Shown: positions 34,811 through 42,232 of the stretch, piece by piece
How the letters are laid out: every line of letters begins with the position of its first letter
Position numbering within the stretch: the first letter of the stretch is position 1
From: Leptolyngbya ohadii IS1
GTDB taxonomy: Bacteria > Cyanobacteriota > Cyanobacteriia > Elainellales > Elainellaceae
Length of the DNA: 64,000 nucleotides
Direction: 5' to 3'
Assembly (NCBI RefSeq): GCF_002215035.1
Contig: NZ_NKFP01000007.1
Coordinates: 1 to 64,000, forward strand
The notes under the pieces: generated by a model
Databases searched by the model: none
Told to the model about the DNA's origin: nothing
What the model saw: only the letters and a program-made list of their open reading frames with translations
Program-made: the position numbers and the translations under genes

Positions 34811-35722
34811 CGATCGAAACCCTCCCCGGCGAACCCCAGCCCCTGCGCTCCTCGATTGGTTGGAGTTTGAGGTAAATCTGCTTGCAATAGGGGTTTGAAC
34901 AGCCGAATCCAGTAAAGGGCAGCCAGACCGAGTGGAACGCTGACTGATTCATCGTCCAGATGGTGAGCCGTTCCCGCCGTGCTGTCTGCCATCCGACAAA
35001 TCGTTCGCAGGAGTGCCAGCTTGTAGATGGAGGATTTAGAATCATTGAGAATAATGTGACGCAGCAGTGGCAGCGCACCTGTGCCGTCATCCGGGAGGGT
35101 CAGTGCGACGTGAGTCCACGACACATCCGACCGCCCCAGCCGGTCATCATCCTCCACTTTGCGGACGATCGTAGCTCCGCGATCGCGTGCCAGCCGCTCA
35201 ATTTCTTCCCAAGTCACTTCATAAATGCCACGGTCTGCCGCAGCAGTCCCATGCCGCAGCGTAATTGCCAGCAATCCACCGGGTTTCAGAAGGGTAATCA
35301 ATTTGCGGAATGCTCGCGATCGCTCCGCAGGAGGGACATGCATCCAGACCGCACTCAGGAGAATAAAGTCAAATGCCATCCCCAATCGGTGAACATTTTG
35401 GAGTACCGGGAGGCGATCGTCCATCCAGCGAATATTGGCATTTGAATGAAGTCGTTGTCCTTCTTCGCGTATGGCAGCAGCAGGTTCAACGGCAACCACC
35501 TCATGTCCAAGCGATGCTAACCAAGCTGCATCTCGACCACTTCCTGCTCCGACATCTAATACTAAGCTAGGGCGGTGCGAAGTACTCTCCTTTGTGAGGC
35601 AGTTCGGTATTAGCCCGAACAGCCAACGGTGAACTACCTCAGCTTGCAGACTTTCGTAAGCCAGAATGACGGAAGCTGCATTTTGCTCATACCATCCAAT
35701 CGAACTCACACCCCAGTTGCCC

Positions 35723-36139
35723 TTATTTTTGAGATTGCTTTTGCAGGAGCACTCGTTCCAAATAAACACCCATGCTAATTCCTACCGCATAACAGATCAA
35801 ATCACTCCGCAGAAACCCAAAGCCAAGAATCAAGCCCCCAAGCTGGGTATGGCGAATCGCGTCAATCCACGGCGCATGATAGAGCTGGCTCACCTCGATT
35901 GCTAGCGCGAACAAACCTGCATACATCGCCGATCGCAATATTGATTGCTGAGGCAGGAGCCAGCGCACAAGCAGGTACACTAGCATTGCCCACAGAATGT
36001 CACCACTATATTGTCCTAGAAATGAGGTCGGTGGCAGGAGGGGAGAGCGTGAAAGTAGTCCAAGAAGGATGACGATGCTAGCAATCCCCATTACCCTAAT
36101 GCGATAGCGGAGGAGATTTTTTGCTGGCATGGTCATCAT
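35723..36139 (-). CDS. DUF2809 membrane protein
   Basis: About 139 residues with four hydrophobic helices. The central segment LFALAIEVSQLYHAPWIDAIR-like (about residues 80-100) ending in TQLGGLILGFGF is typical of DUF2809, a VanZ-like family of unknown function. Several ATGs are possible (36139, 36136, 36130); TTG 36157 is less likely. It lies 13 nt before the methyltransferase-HNH gene on the same strand, so the two were probably one operon. Confidence 0.8.
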   Translation of the reverse strand: MMTMPAKNLLRYRIRVMGIASIVILLGLLSRSPLLPPTSFLGQYSGDILWAMLVYLLVRWLLPQQSILRSAMYAGLFALAIEVSQLYHAPWIDAIRHTQLGGLILGFGFLRSDLICYAVGISMGVYLERVLLQKQSQK

Positions 36140-36157
36140 CCTGATTTGATTTATCAA

Positions 36158-36706
36158 ATATCAATACAGACTGGTCGAATCGGCATCGGGATTTCGACCG
36201 GGTTGAAGTGGTTTGTAATGGGACAGACTATAGCGATCGGTGATGGCATTCATCGCAGATGTTCATTTTTCATGCCTTTACTACTGGCACATTAGTGCCG
36301 ATGCTGGAGAAGGTGTCTATTGAGTTTTATCTATAAGCTTTACGACTGAGATAGGAAAGTTGCCTGCTACCGCTGCATTGGCTGCGATCGACGCTGACGC
36401 AACTGAGACTGCTTCTGGGATTGAGATGTTCAGCTATGTCCTTTGCTGTGTCACGCAGGGAGCTGTCGGCGTGATCGGCTTTGCTTGTTTAACGCTGATC
36501 CCGATCGCCTTAGATCATGAATTATTCCCCCTCTAACTGAAACAACAGAAATCAGAATGCCCTTGAGTTTTAGATTTGCTCTGTATTTCTTGTGCCTGTA
36601 GAGGTTAAAGAGTAATCCAGAGCAGAAGGACGAGGACTATAGAGACACATGCTCTGCTTCCCTACTTGGTTCAAGTTAGGCACAGCTCATCTATAGCTAT
36701 GGGAAA
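36158..36706. other. Gap with possible gene scraps
   Basis: No convincing gene. Short + strand frames (36259-36330 and about 36360-36535) encode hydrophobic scraps such as SYVLCCVTQGAVGVIGFACL that could be leftovers of a membrane protein, but I could not assign a family. Confidence 0.35.
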
Positions 36707-37093
36707 TTAACTCTCACCGTTAGTCGAATCCTCATCTGATTGAACATGAACGAGCTTGATGTGCTTATAGCCCAGCTTGATCTCAAACTCATCCCCCGGC
36801 TTTAGACCCATCATCTCCGTGTAGGCTTTCCCAATCACAATCTGCCCGTTGGTATGAACAGAAACACGATACGTCGGAGTCCTACCCCTTCCTCCTGATT
36901 GCTCTGGCTCTACCGCCAAGCCCTGAGCCTCCAGAATCGCTTCGATAAACTCTGATAAATTTGCTCTTTCCTTATCCTTCGTTTTCGTAACGTAGCCACA
37001 GGCTTTTGCCTTTTCCGACTTGGAGAGGGCTGAAGTTTCCTTTAGTTTGCTCAGGAGAGCTTTTCCTCTCAGAGGTTCTGTTGCAACTGCCAT
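36707..37093 (-). CDS. cyAbrB-type transcription regulator
   Basis: A 128-residue cyanobacterial AbrB-like protein: an N-terminal helical region (LLSKLKETSALSKSEKAKACGYVTK; residues about 12-37) and a C-terminal swapped-hairpin DNA-binding part (YRVSVHTNGQIVIGKAYTEMMGLKPGDEFEIKLG). cyAbrB proteins regulate carbon and nitrogen metabolism and other global responses. This third-type copy on an accessory replicon may influence host genes. Start ATG 37093 rather than TTG 37099. Confidence 0.9.
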   Translation of the reverse strand: MAVATEPLRGKALLSKLKETSALSKSEKAKACGYVTKTKDKERANLSEFIEAILEAQGLAVEPEQSGGRGRTPTYRVSVHTNGQIVIGKAYTEMMGLKPGDEFEIKLGYKHIKLVHVQSDEDSTNGES

Positions 37094-37158
37094 GATCAAC
37101 TGGGATCTAAATAAACTACTGTCCGTACTTCTTCCAACTTAACTATATTCTCATGCCA

Positions 37159-37203
37159 GTTCTGGACAAAGAGTTACACCTAGAGCAACAACATTCCCAG
37201 AAC
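37159..37203. repeat. GTTCTGG hairpin repeat, copy C (worn)
   Basis: GTTCTGGACAAA (37159-37170) pairs imperfectly with the TTCCCAGAAC at 37194-37203, and CGATCGAGGATG follows as in copy D. It lies upstream of cyAbrB and downstream of the Uma2 gene, both on the minus strand. Confidence 0.6.
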
Positions 37204-37230
37204 CGATCGAGGATGCAGATGAAATATCCA

Positions 37231-37938
37231 CTAGCGCACTTTCCCCAACTCCTCTACAAATACCTGATGCTCCGCCGACTGCAATCCCGCTTGTAGCACC
37301 TCCAGCACCTGTGCCATTTGATTACTTAGCAGTGCTGGCACAGCTAACCATAATCCTGGGAATGTTTGACTGCGGATAATTCCCGCTGAATCTGGGGGGA
37401 GCCGTTGATACTCCCCCTCAGTGAGAACAAACCATTCCAGTTGATTCTCATAGGATTGCCAAACGATGTACTCCAACACCCCGTTGCGCCTATACACCTG
37501 CTTTTTGATGCCCGTATCGATTGCAGCACTGCTCGCTGCAATCTCGACAATCAGTTCAGGCGCTCCCTCAATGTAACCGTCACTGCTAATTTGCGTTTGC
37601 CCTTCTGCTGCCGATTCTATAAATAGCACTGCATCAGGCTGCGGCTCATTGTCAAGATCGAGTCTCACAGTTGGCGCATCGCTTAGGTCAACGCCAGGAG
37701 TCATTGCCTGATAGACACCGAGCCAGGTGATGATGCGACTGTGGGGTTTGCCGTGCTGCTCGTGCCTTAAAGGAGATGCCACGTAAACAATGCCTTCGAT
37801 CAATTCTGCTTTTCGGATATGAGGGGCTGCGGCATAGCGCCGCTCAAATTCCGGGCGCGTTAGATGATCACCACTTTGCAAAGGGGGGCAATCCGGCACT
37901 GGAGTTGATTGCGCTTGAGGAGATTGTTCACGCACCAT
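37231..37938 (-). CDS. Uma2-family (DUF820) putative nuclease
   Basis: A 235-residue PD-(D/E)xK-like protein common in cyanobacteria. Core motifs: RAELIEG-like strand (KAELIEGIVYVASP), EPQPDAVLFIE (the Asp), GAPELIVEIAASS (the Glu) and TGIKKQVYRRNGVLEYIVW (the Lys). The catalytic residues look intact. Family members occur in dozens of copies per genome and their biological role is unsettled. Its 5' region is partly duplicated at 39991-40064. Confidence 0.85.
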   Translation of the reverse strand: MVREQSPQAQSTPVPDCPPLQSGDHLTRPEFERRYAAAPHIRKAELIEGIVYVASPLRHEQHGKPHSRIITWLGVYQAMTPGVDLSDAPTVRLDLDNEPQPDAVLFIESAAEGQTQISSDGYIEGAPELIVEIAASSAAIDTGIKKQVYRRNGVLEYIVWQSYENQLEWFVLTEGEYQRLPPDSAGIIRSQTFPGLWLAVPALLSNQMAQVLEVLQAGLQSAEHQVFVEELGKVR

Positions 37939-38318
37939 TTGCCGAGCCTCAAAATCGCGGTACAGGGTTTAATCTAGCAAATTCCAGGTCTACCAACACG
38001 CTGCTTGGCGATCGGCTACAACCCACTAGCGGTCAATAGTGCTTTGGTGTTCATCAGCAAGCTTGCCAGCTTTGAGCATTCTTCAATGCAAAGTCGTCTT
38101 AGATTTGTCTGAGTCAAGATAACAGTAGACCTGGAATCTTAGAAATTCCAAAATTCACACTGCTACTGCCTCAGTCTGTAGCTTTCCTGCATTCAAGACA
38201 GCGATGAGATAGAGTGCAATGCTTGATGATGCCGGAATAACGAATGCAGTGGGGAAACGTCTTTTTGCTGATGCCAGCGGCTGTCGCCGACTCAGTAACC
38301 AGATTGTAGCTTCCTTGC
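37939..38318. other. Gap between Uma2 and the zinc-ribbon remnant
   Basis: No gene. The first 50 bp are the probable promoter of Uma2, echoed near 40000. From about 38220 the sequence matches 11995-12100 (GATGCCGGAATAA..GATGCAG) and marks the downstream flank of the zinc-ribbon repeat locus. Confidence 0.45.
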
Positions 38319-38738
38319 TCAAACCGAATCATCTATCCAGCCACAACTCAGACAATCCCAATGCACCTGAATCGGATTAGTGGGAAGGAGCGGCATCTCA
38401 CAGTTTAGACATCGCCCTGTAAAGAGGGGATGGGTATCGAGTAAGTGCAGTTGCTCCGTTAACGCCCGTTGCCTGGGCTGTAGAACCAGTTCTCCGTTGT
38501 AATAAGCTGCCCCTTCTGGCTGCCATTGTTCTTCAGGTTCGGGCAGTGGGGCGATCCGCCTTTGGCGGCTGCACGCAGCGGTCACGCCAAAATCAAGACA
38601 CTCCTCTGACTCCAAGCCTAATGGGTGCAGTGTGCAATGGAGATGCGGGTTGTCGGTGTAGAACTCAAGAGAGCTGGCACTGAGGAGGGTAGTCGGGATC
38701 GGGTGAGCTAGGCATGGACTGATTGGGGATTGGATCAT
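38319..38738 (-). pseudogene. Zinc-ribbon protein gene with damaged N-terminus (repeat copy 3)
   Basis: The C-terminal half is intact: YYNGELVLQPRQRALTEQ, HPLFTGRCLNCEMPLL and WDCLSCGWIDDSV, giving two CxxC knuckles. Upstream, SLEFYTDNPHLHCTLHPLGLESEECLDF matches the family, but the residues before it are in the wrong frame for a first CxxC; another frame carries the expected DPDYPPQCQ. A 27-bp palindromic insert (GCGATC at 38551, GCGGTC at 38578) adds codons between the halves. Compare the better preserved gene at 48543-48953. It may still encode a truncated product. Confidence 0.65.
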
Positions 38739-38792
38739 TCCTAGTGTTCCCTGCGCTCCTGGCTAAAATAGTTCCTTTTTCCTGTTCGCAAA

Positions 38793-38835
38793 TTCTGGGA
38801 AAGAGTCTCAGCTTCCAGCAATCAATTTCCCAGAA
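38793..38835. repeat. TTCTGGGAAA hairpin repeat, copy D
   Basis: TTCTGGGAAA (38793-38802) pairs with TTTCCCAGAA (38826-38835), followed by CCGATCGAGG. Its left flank (38719-38785) matches that of copy A, so stem and flank moved or were duplicated together. Confidence 0.7.
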
Positions 38836-38906
38836 CCGATCGAGGATATGCTCAGGCGCGGGGCTTCGTCCCCTACACATTGAGCTGCATACCTTTGCCA
38901 TTTCTA

Positions 38907-39752
38907 TCAAACTCCAGCTTCAATGAGAGCCTGGTTCAGTGACTCCAGCACCTCCAAACGGTCTGCCCAGGCAATAAGATAGGCGTAATCGAGCCTTTCT
39001 CCCTGAACCTTCAAAATTCCAAGAATGTCCCGCCACTGTTTTTCGGATTGGGTATCCTGTCGCCACAGCAGCTTACTCAAAATGAGATCTTTGGGAGAAC
39101 AGAAATAGATTTCTCCGACTTCTGGGATTTCAATTGGCTTCCGGCGCTGAAACTGTCCCTGCGTGAATTCATCGATCGGGGCAATGACTAGATCTGCCGT
39201 GGCAATTGTCTCCATGTAGGTAATGACGAGCGTACTCAAGCGCCCGGATTGAACATCTTCTACACCGGGGACATAAAAGCCCTCAGCCTCTAGCTGCTGA
39301 ACCAGTCTGGTAATATCTGCGGGAGCAATCTGCATCACGATGTTCAGGTCACGGGTACTTCTGGGATCGCCAAAGGTCGAGGATGCGACCCCACCTGTGA
39401 TGAAGTAGGGAATTTCCAGTTCGTTAAAAATGCGATGCAGCAGTCCTGCAAGGCTAATGGAGTCCTGAATCCAGGTCAATTCATTTCCTTTTGGCTCAAA
39501 TCCTACAGGGTAACGATCGCCCAAAAACACCTGAGCCACCCGCAAAGCAGAAAGGTCAGACCCCGTTGCCTTCAGTCCACAAAGGGAAAGCTTACGAACA
39601 GACCGATTGCAGGACATCGCCATTTGAAGCCGCTGTGCATCCGTTCGCTGTCGCAGCAGCATGAATTCAAAGGCATCTGCCTCAATGCTCTTGTCTTCCG
39701 ATTGAGGGCGATACCCTGGCTTTGGGGTTGGCGGAGGTGGCGCTTTAACCAT
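38907..39752 (-). CDS. Nucleotidyltransferase-fold protein (AbiEii/DUF6036-like)
   Basis: About 281 residues. The nucleotidyltransferase core reads IPYFITGGVASSTFGDPRST, then RDLNIVMQI, which carries the GG-x-A and the two carboxylates (here one appears as Asn: DLN instead of DID). It is followed by IYFCSPKDLILSKLLWR, whose Lys-Leu helix is typical of AbiEii-like toxins and minimal nucleotidyltransferases. The N-terminal ~85 residues are basic and of unknown role. ATG 39752 is preferred to TTG 39764. It may belong to a toxin-antitoxin type system, but no partner lies next to it. Confidence 0.65.
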   Translation of the reverse strand: MVKAPPPPTPKPGYRPQSEDKSIEADAFEFMLLRQRTDAQRLQMAMSCNRSVRKLSLCGLKATGSDLSALRVAQVFLGDRYPVGFEPKGNELTWIQDSISLAGLLHRIFNELEIPYFITGGVASSTFGDPRSTRDLNIVMQIAPADITRLVQQLEAEGFYVPGVEDVQSGRLSTLVITYMETIATADLVIAPIDEFTQGQFQRRKPIEIPEVGEIYFCSPKDLILSKLLWRQDTQSEKQWRDILGILKVQGERLDYAYLIAWADRLEVLESLNQALIEAGV

Positions 39753-39990
39753 CTGGTGTGTCAATTTTCAAAGTAGCTCGTGAGCCAAAAGCAACGTTTG
39801 AGGCTGCGATCACATCATAGTAATTCACTGGATGCCTGGACTGCTGCTGCACAGGTTGGTCTGGACTCAGACAAAGAACCGACCAGCCACAACTAATTAG
39901 GGGATTTGGTGTGCTATATGCCCAAGAGCGATTTTTGATTTAGCCTGCGACCGTTTCTTTGAACAGTTTGCCTGCGGAGAAGGCAGTAAC

Positions 39991-40064
39991 AGTGCTTGAG
40001 GAGGTTGTTTACGCACCATTCGTCGAGCCTTAGAATCGCGATAGAGGGTTCACTCTGGCAGATT
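39991..40064. repeat. Duplicate of the Uma2 5' region
   Basis: About 70 bp matches the reverse-oriented start of the Uma2 gene at 37913-37985 (shared GCTTGAGGAG.TTGTT.ACGCACCATT and GCCGAGCCT..AATCGCG). Only the first codons and upstream sequence are present, so it is a decayed partial copy. Confidence 0.6.
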
Positions 40065-40147
40065 CTCGATTAGGACAACTCACTCCTTATCAATCGCCTG
40101 CGCCTGTCCAGCGATCGCTACTTGGTGAACTGGAAATCTCAAAACCT

Positions 40148-40167
40148 GTACTGAAACGTTTCGGTAC
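40148..40167. promoter_or_regulatory. Partition-type palindrome 1
   Basis: GTACTGAAACGTTTCGGTAC, a 20-bp palindrome with one mismatched pair. First of three copies upstream of parA. Confidence 0.75.
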
Positions 40168-40256
40168 ACTCGTTTTCCCAAAAATTCTGAAAATTGATTT
40201 GCTAAAGTGAGATTTTTTTGAGAACTGGATATAGAATTCTTTAGTGACTGAAACCT

Positions 40257-40276
40257 GTACCGAAACGTTTCAGTAC
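40257..40276. promoter_or_regulatory. Partition-type palindrome 2
   Basis: GTACCGAAACGTTTCAGTAC, the mirror variant of copy 1: the mismatch is in the opposite arm. It starts 109 bp after copy 1. Confidence 0.75.
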
Positions 40277-40394
40277 ACTAATAATCTTTAGCGTAAAGCT
40301 TTGCATCTTAGCATTCCCATACATCCAGGCTTCGACAAGACGTGCCTCTGGTGACGCTCCGCAAAGCACCCAAATCAAGTTTTTATCCATTTTC

Positions 40395-40416
40395 TGTACC
40401 GAAACGTTTCGGTACA
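40395..40416. promoter_or_regulatory. Partition-type palindrome 3, perfect
   Basis: The perfect form: GTACCGAAACGTTTCGGTAC with one more T:A pair outside, 22 bp in all. It ends 20 bp before the parA start codon, overlapping the likely promoter, so it may serve both as centromere and as operator for autorepression. Confidence 0.8.
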
Positions 40417-40436
40417 CCATTCAAGGAGTAAAAGGT

Positions 40437-41063
40437 ATGACGACAAAGATCATTGCCGTAGTCAATGGCAAGGGTGGGGTTGCAAAAACAACGACTGCCT
40501 TTAATCTGGCTGCAATTTATTCTCGTAGGCATGAGGTTTTGCTGGTAGACTCCGATCCCCAAGGCAGCGCAACGGCATGGGCAAGCCGAGGGGAGCAGCC
40601 TTTTGTAGTCGCAAGAGAGAGCAATCCTGAGATTCTTGCTCAGCTAAAAAAGGTTGATCAATACGACCTGATTATCTGCGACACCCCTCCGAATCTTGGA
40701 TCAGACACACTGAGCACTATTGTGTCTGCGGCAGACTACGTGGTGCTGCCGACCCCTCCAGCATTGATGGACTTAATTGCCCTGATGGAAACGGTGACAA
40801 CCTCGATCGCGCCAACTCAGGTAAAGCATCGGGTTGTGCTGACCAAAGTTGATCCACGGAGAATGACAGATGCCGTTGATGTGCAGGAAAGTTTAAGAGC
40901 AGACGGCATTCCGGTTTGCAGTTCGATTGTTCGCCTCTATGCTGGGCATGAGAAATCGGTCGTGGATGGAGTATCGATCCTGGCATGGAAGGGTAAGAAC
41001 GCCAAGGAAGCAGGCGCAGACTATAAAAACGTGGCTGACGAATTGCAGCGGGAGTGGAACTAA
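40437..41063 (+). CDS. parA: ParA-type partition ATPase
   Basis: A 208-residue Walker-type ATPase with the deviant P-loop KGGVAKTTTAFNLA, switch I VDSDPQGSATAW and Walker B LIICDTPPN. The short length without an N-terminal DNA-binding domain places it in the small ParA/MinD-like plasmid class (type Ib-like). It would form ATP-dependent patterns on DNA and move ParB-bound plasmid. GGAGTAAAAGGT precedes the ATG. It is the first gene of parA-parB-recD. Confidence 0.92.
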   Translation: MTTKIIAVVNGKGGVAKTTTAFNLAAIYSRRHEVLLVDSDPQGSATAWASRGEQPFVVARESNPEILAQLKKVDQYDLIICDTPPNLGSDTLSTIVSAADYVVLPTPPALMDLIALMETVTTSIAPTQVKHRVVLTKVDPRRMTDAVDVQESLRADGIPVCSSIVRLYAGHEKSVVDGVSILAWKGKNAKEAGADYKNVADELQREWN

Positions 41064-41067
41064 GCTA

Positions 41068-42222
41068 ATGTCAAAACCTAGAAAAATTGGCAGTGCCCTG
41101 CATGAGATCAGTAGTCAAAGGGCAACTAGCCCGTCCCCGTCTGGTCAATCTGGGCTAATTGAGCTTACTAGCCTGATCAAGCAAGCCGAAGTGGCAAAAG
41201 AACAGCAGGCAGCCGATGACCAGTCTGGGGTAGAAAAGCTTCAGCAAGAACTAGAGGCGATCGGGGGTAAGTACAAAGTTGAGCTGCGTCTGATCGACCC
41301 AGACCCACACCAACCTCGAAAGACTTTTCCAAAATCGGTGATTGAGGAACGGGCGCAGAGTTTGACCCGAAATGGACAACTCAGCCCGATCATTTTAATC
41401 CCTCAACCTAATGGTCGGTATGTCCTGTTTGAGGGTGAGCTGCGCTACCGTGCAGCGACTTATCTGAAATGGGATTCCCTTGATGCGGTTTTTCTGCCTA
41501 TTGAAGTGCATCAGGCAGTGGATGCCGATCGCTTCCAAAAGCAGATGTTAACCTCAGCTCACGCCCAGCGGCTGCATGACCTTGATCTATCGGAGGGAAT
41601 TCTGCGGCTGGTAGAACTTCGCTACCCAGAGTGGGCAGGACGCACCAGCAATCTTCCTCGTATCCTGAATACTGTTATTACCCGACTCAAGCGGACGAAG
41701 CAGATAGACAGTCTTAAGGCAATCCGTAACGCTTCTATCGAAGAACAGCAAAACTGGATTAGAGAGACCTTAGCAGAGGACGAACGTCCTGTTTTTCAGG
41801 TCATTTTGGGGATGCAGTACAACCCGGAAACAATCTCTAGAACAGCATTTCCTTTGCTAACCCTGACTGATGACTTGAAGGATCTGGTGCGATCAACAGG
41901 TCTAGAGTCGAGCAAAATTAAAGAGCTTCAGAAGCTGAACGCTAAAAATCTCGATGTCGATGAGGACAAAGCTCTAAAGATTCGATCGCAGGTTGCCCAG
42001 GAAGCTGTCGAAGCAGACCTTTCTCTAAGCGAGATCAAAACCAGAGTTGCTCAGACCCTCCAGCAACACACTACAGCAACCAATCAGCCACCAATCAGCC
42101 CTACTGTAAAAAAGGTGGAATCGATCTCCGTAAAAGGGATGGAGCCAGAAGAACTGAGAAGTTTGAAGGAGGCGCTGCTAGAAAAGGTTAAAGAGATTGA
42201 AATTCATTTATCCAAACTTTGA
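41068..42222 (+). CDS. parB: ParB-type partition protein
   Basis: A 384-residue protein with a ParB/Srx domain (LIDPDPHQPRKTFP, SLTRNGQLSPIILIPQPN, FEGELRYRAATYL), then a helical DNA-binding middle with the long helix HDLDLSEGILRLVELRY. The C-terminus is a basic coiled coil likely used for dimerisation. It starts 4 nt after parA. It probably binds the 20-bp palindromes upstream of parA. The GERR motif of chromosomal ParB is present as GELRYRAA, in line with CTPase-type ParB proteins. Confidence 0.9.
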   Translation: MSKPRKIGSALHEISSQRATSPSPSGQSGLIELTSLIKQAEVAKEQQAADDQSGVEKLQQELEAIGGKYKVELRLIDPDPHQPRKTFPKSVIEERAQSLTRNGQLSPIILIPQPNGRYVLFEGELRYRAATYLKWDSLDAVFLPIEVHQAVDADRFQKQMLTSAHAQRLHDLDLSEGILRLVELRYPEWAGRTSNLPRILNTVITRLKRTKQIDSLKAIRNASIEEQQNWIRETLAEDERPVFQVILGMQYNPETISRTAFPLLTLTDDLKDLVRSTGLESSKIKELQKLNAKNLDVDEDKALKIRSQVAQEAVEADLSLSEIKTRVAQTLQQHTTATNQPPISPTVKKVESISVKGMEPEELRSLKEALLEKVKEIEIHLSKL

Positions 42223-42232
42223 TGCAGCCCAT

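Larger units (their letters stand above)
33817..35709 (-). pseudogene. SAM methyltransferase-HNH endonuclease fusion, broken by three inserts
   Basis: On the minus strand three frames assemble into one protein of about 600 residues. The N-terminus is a class I SAM methyltransferase (LVLDVGAGSGRDAAWLA, VVAVEPA, LITLLKPGGLLAITLRHG). A helical linker (DTSYLESFGQLIIPKNIW, IAKWIRLMKGYASKQGR) leads to an HNH nuclease (FCVWSGKRL, DIDHCFPWSAW, LMPADRRVNQHQKRDR). GTG 35709 is the likely start, 13 nt after DUF2809. Palindromic elements at 34773 and 34303 shift the frame and one at 34059 adds 26 codons. Excision of 34303-34340 restores the frame exactly; the copy at 34773 leaves a one-base mismatch. It was perhaps a modification-restriction or defence protein, now inactive. 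Confidence 0.8.

Noticed and set aside
34960-35445. A 161-codon + strand frame
   Set aside because: Shadow of the methyltransferase part of the broken fusion gene.
36259-36535. Possible membrane-protein fragments in the 36 kb gap
   Set aside because: Two overlapping frames are equally plausible and no family motif is clear; kept only as a gap note.
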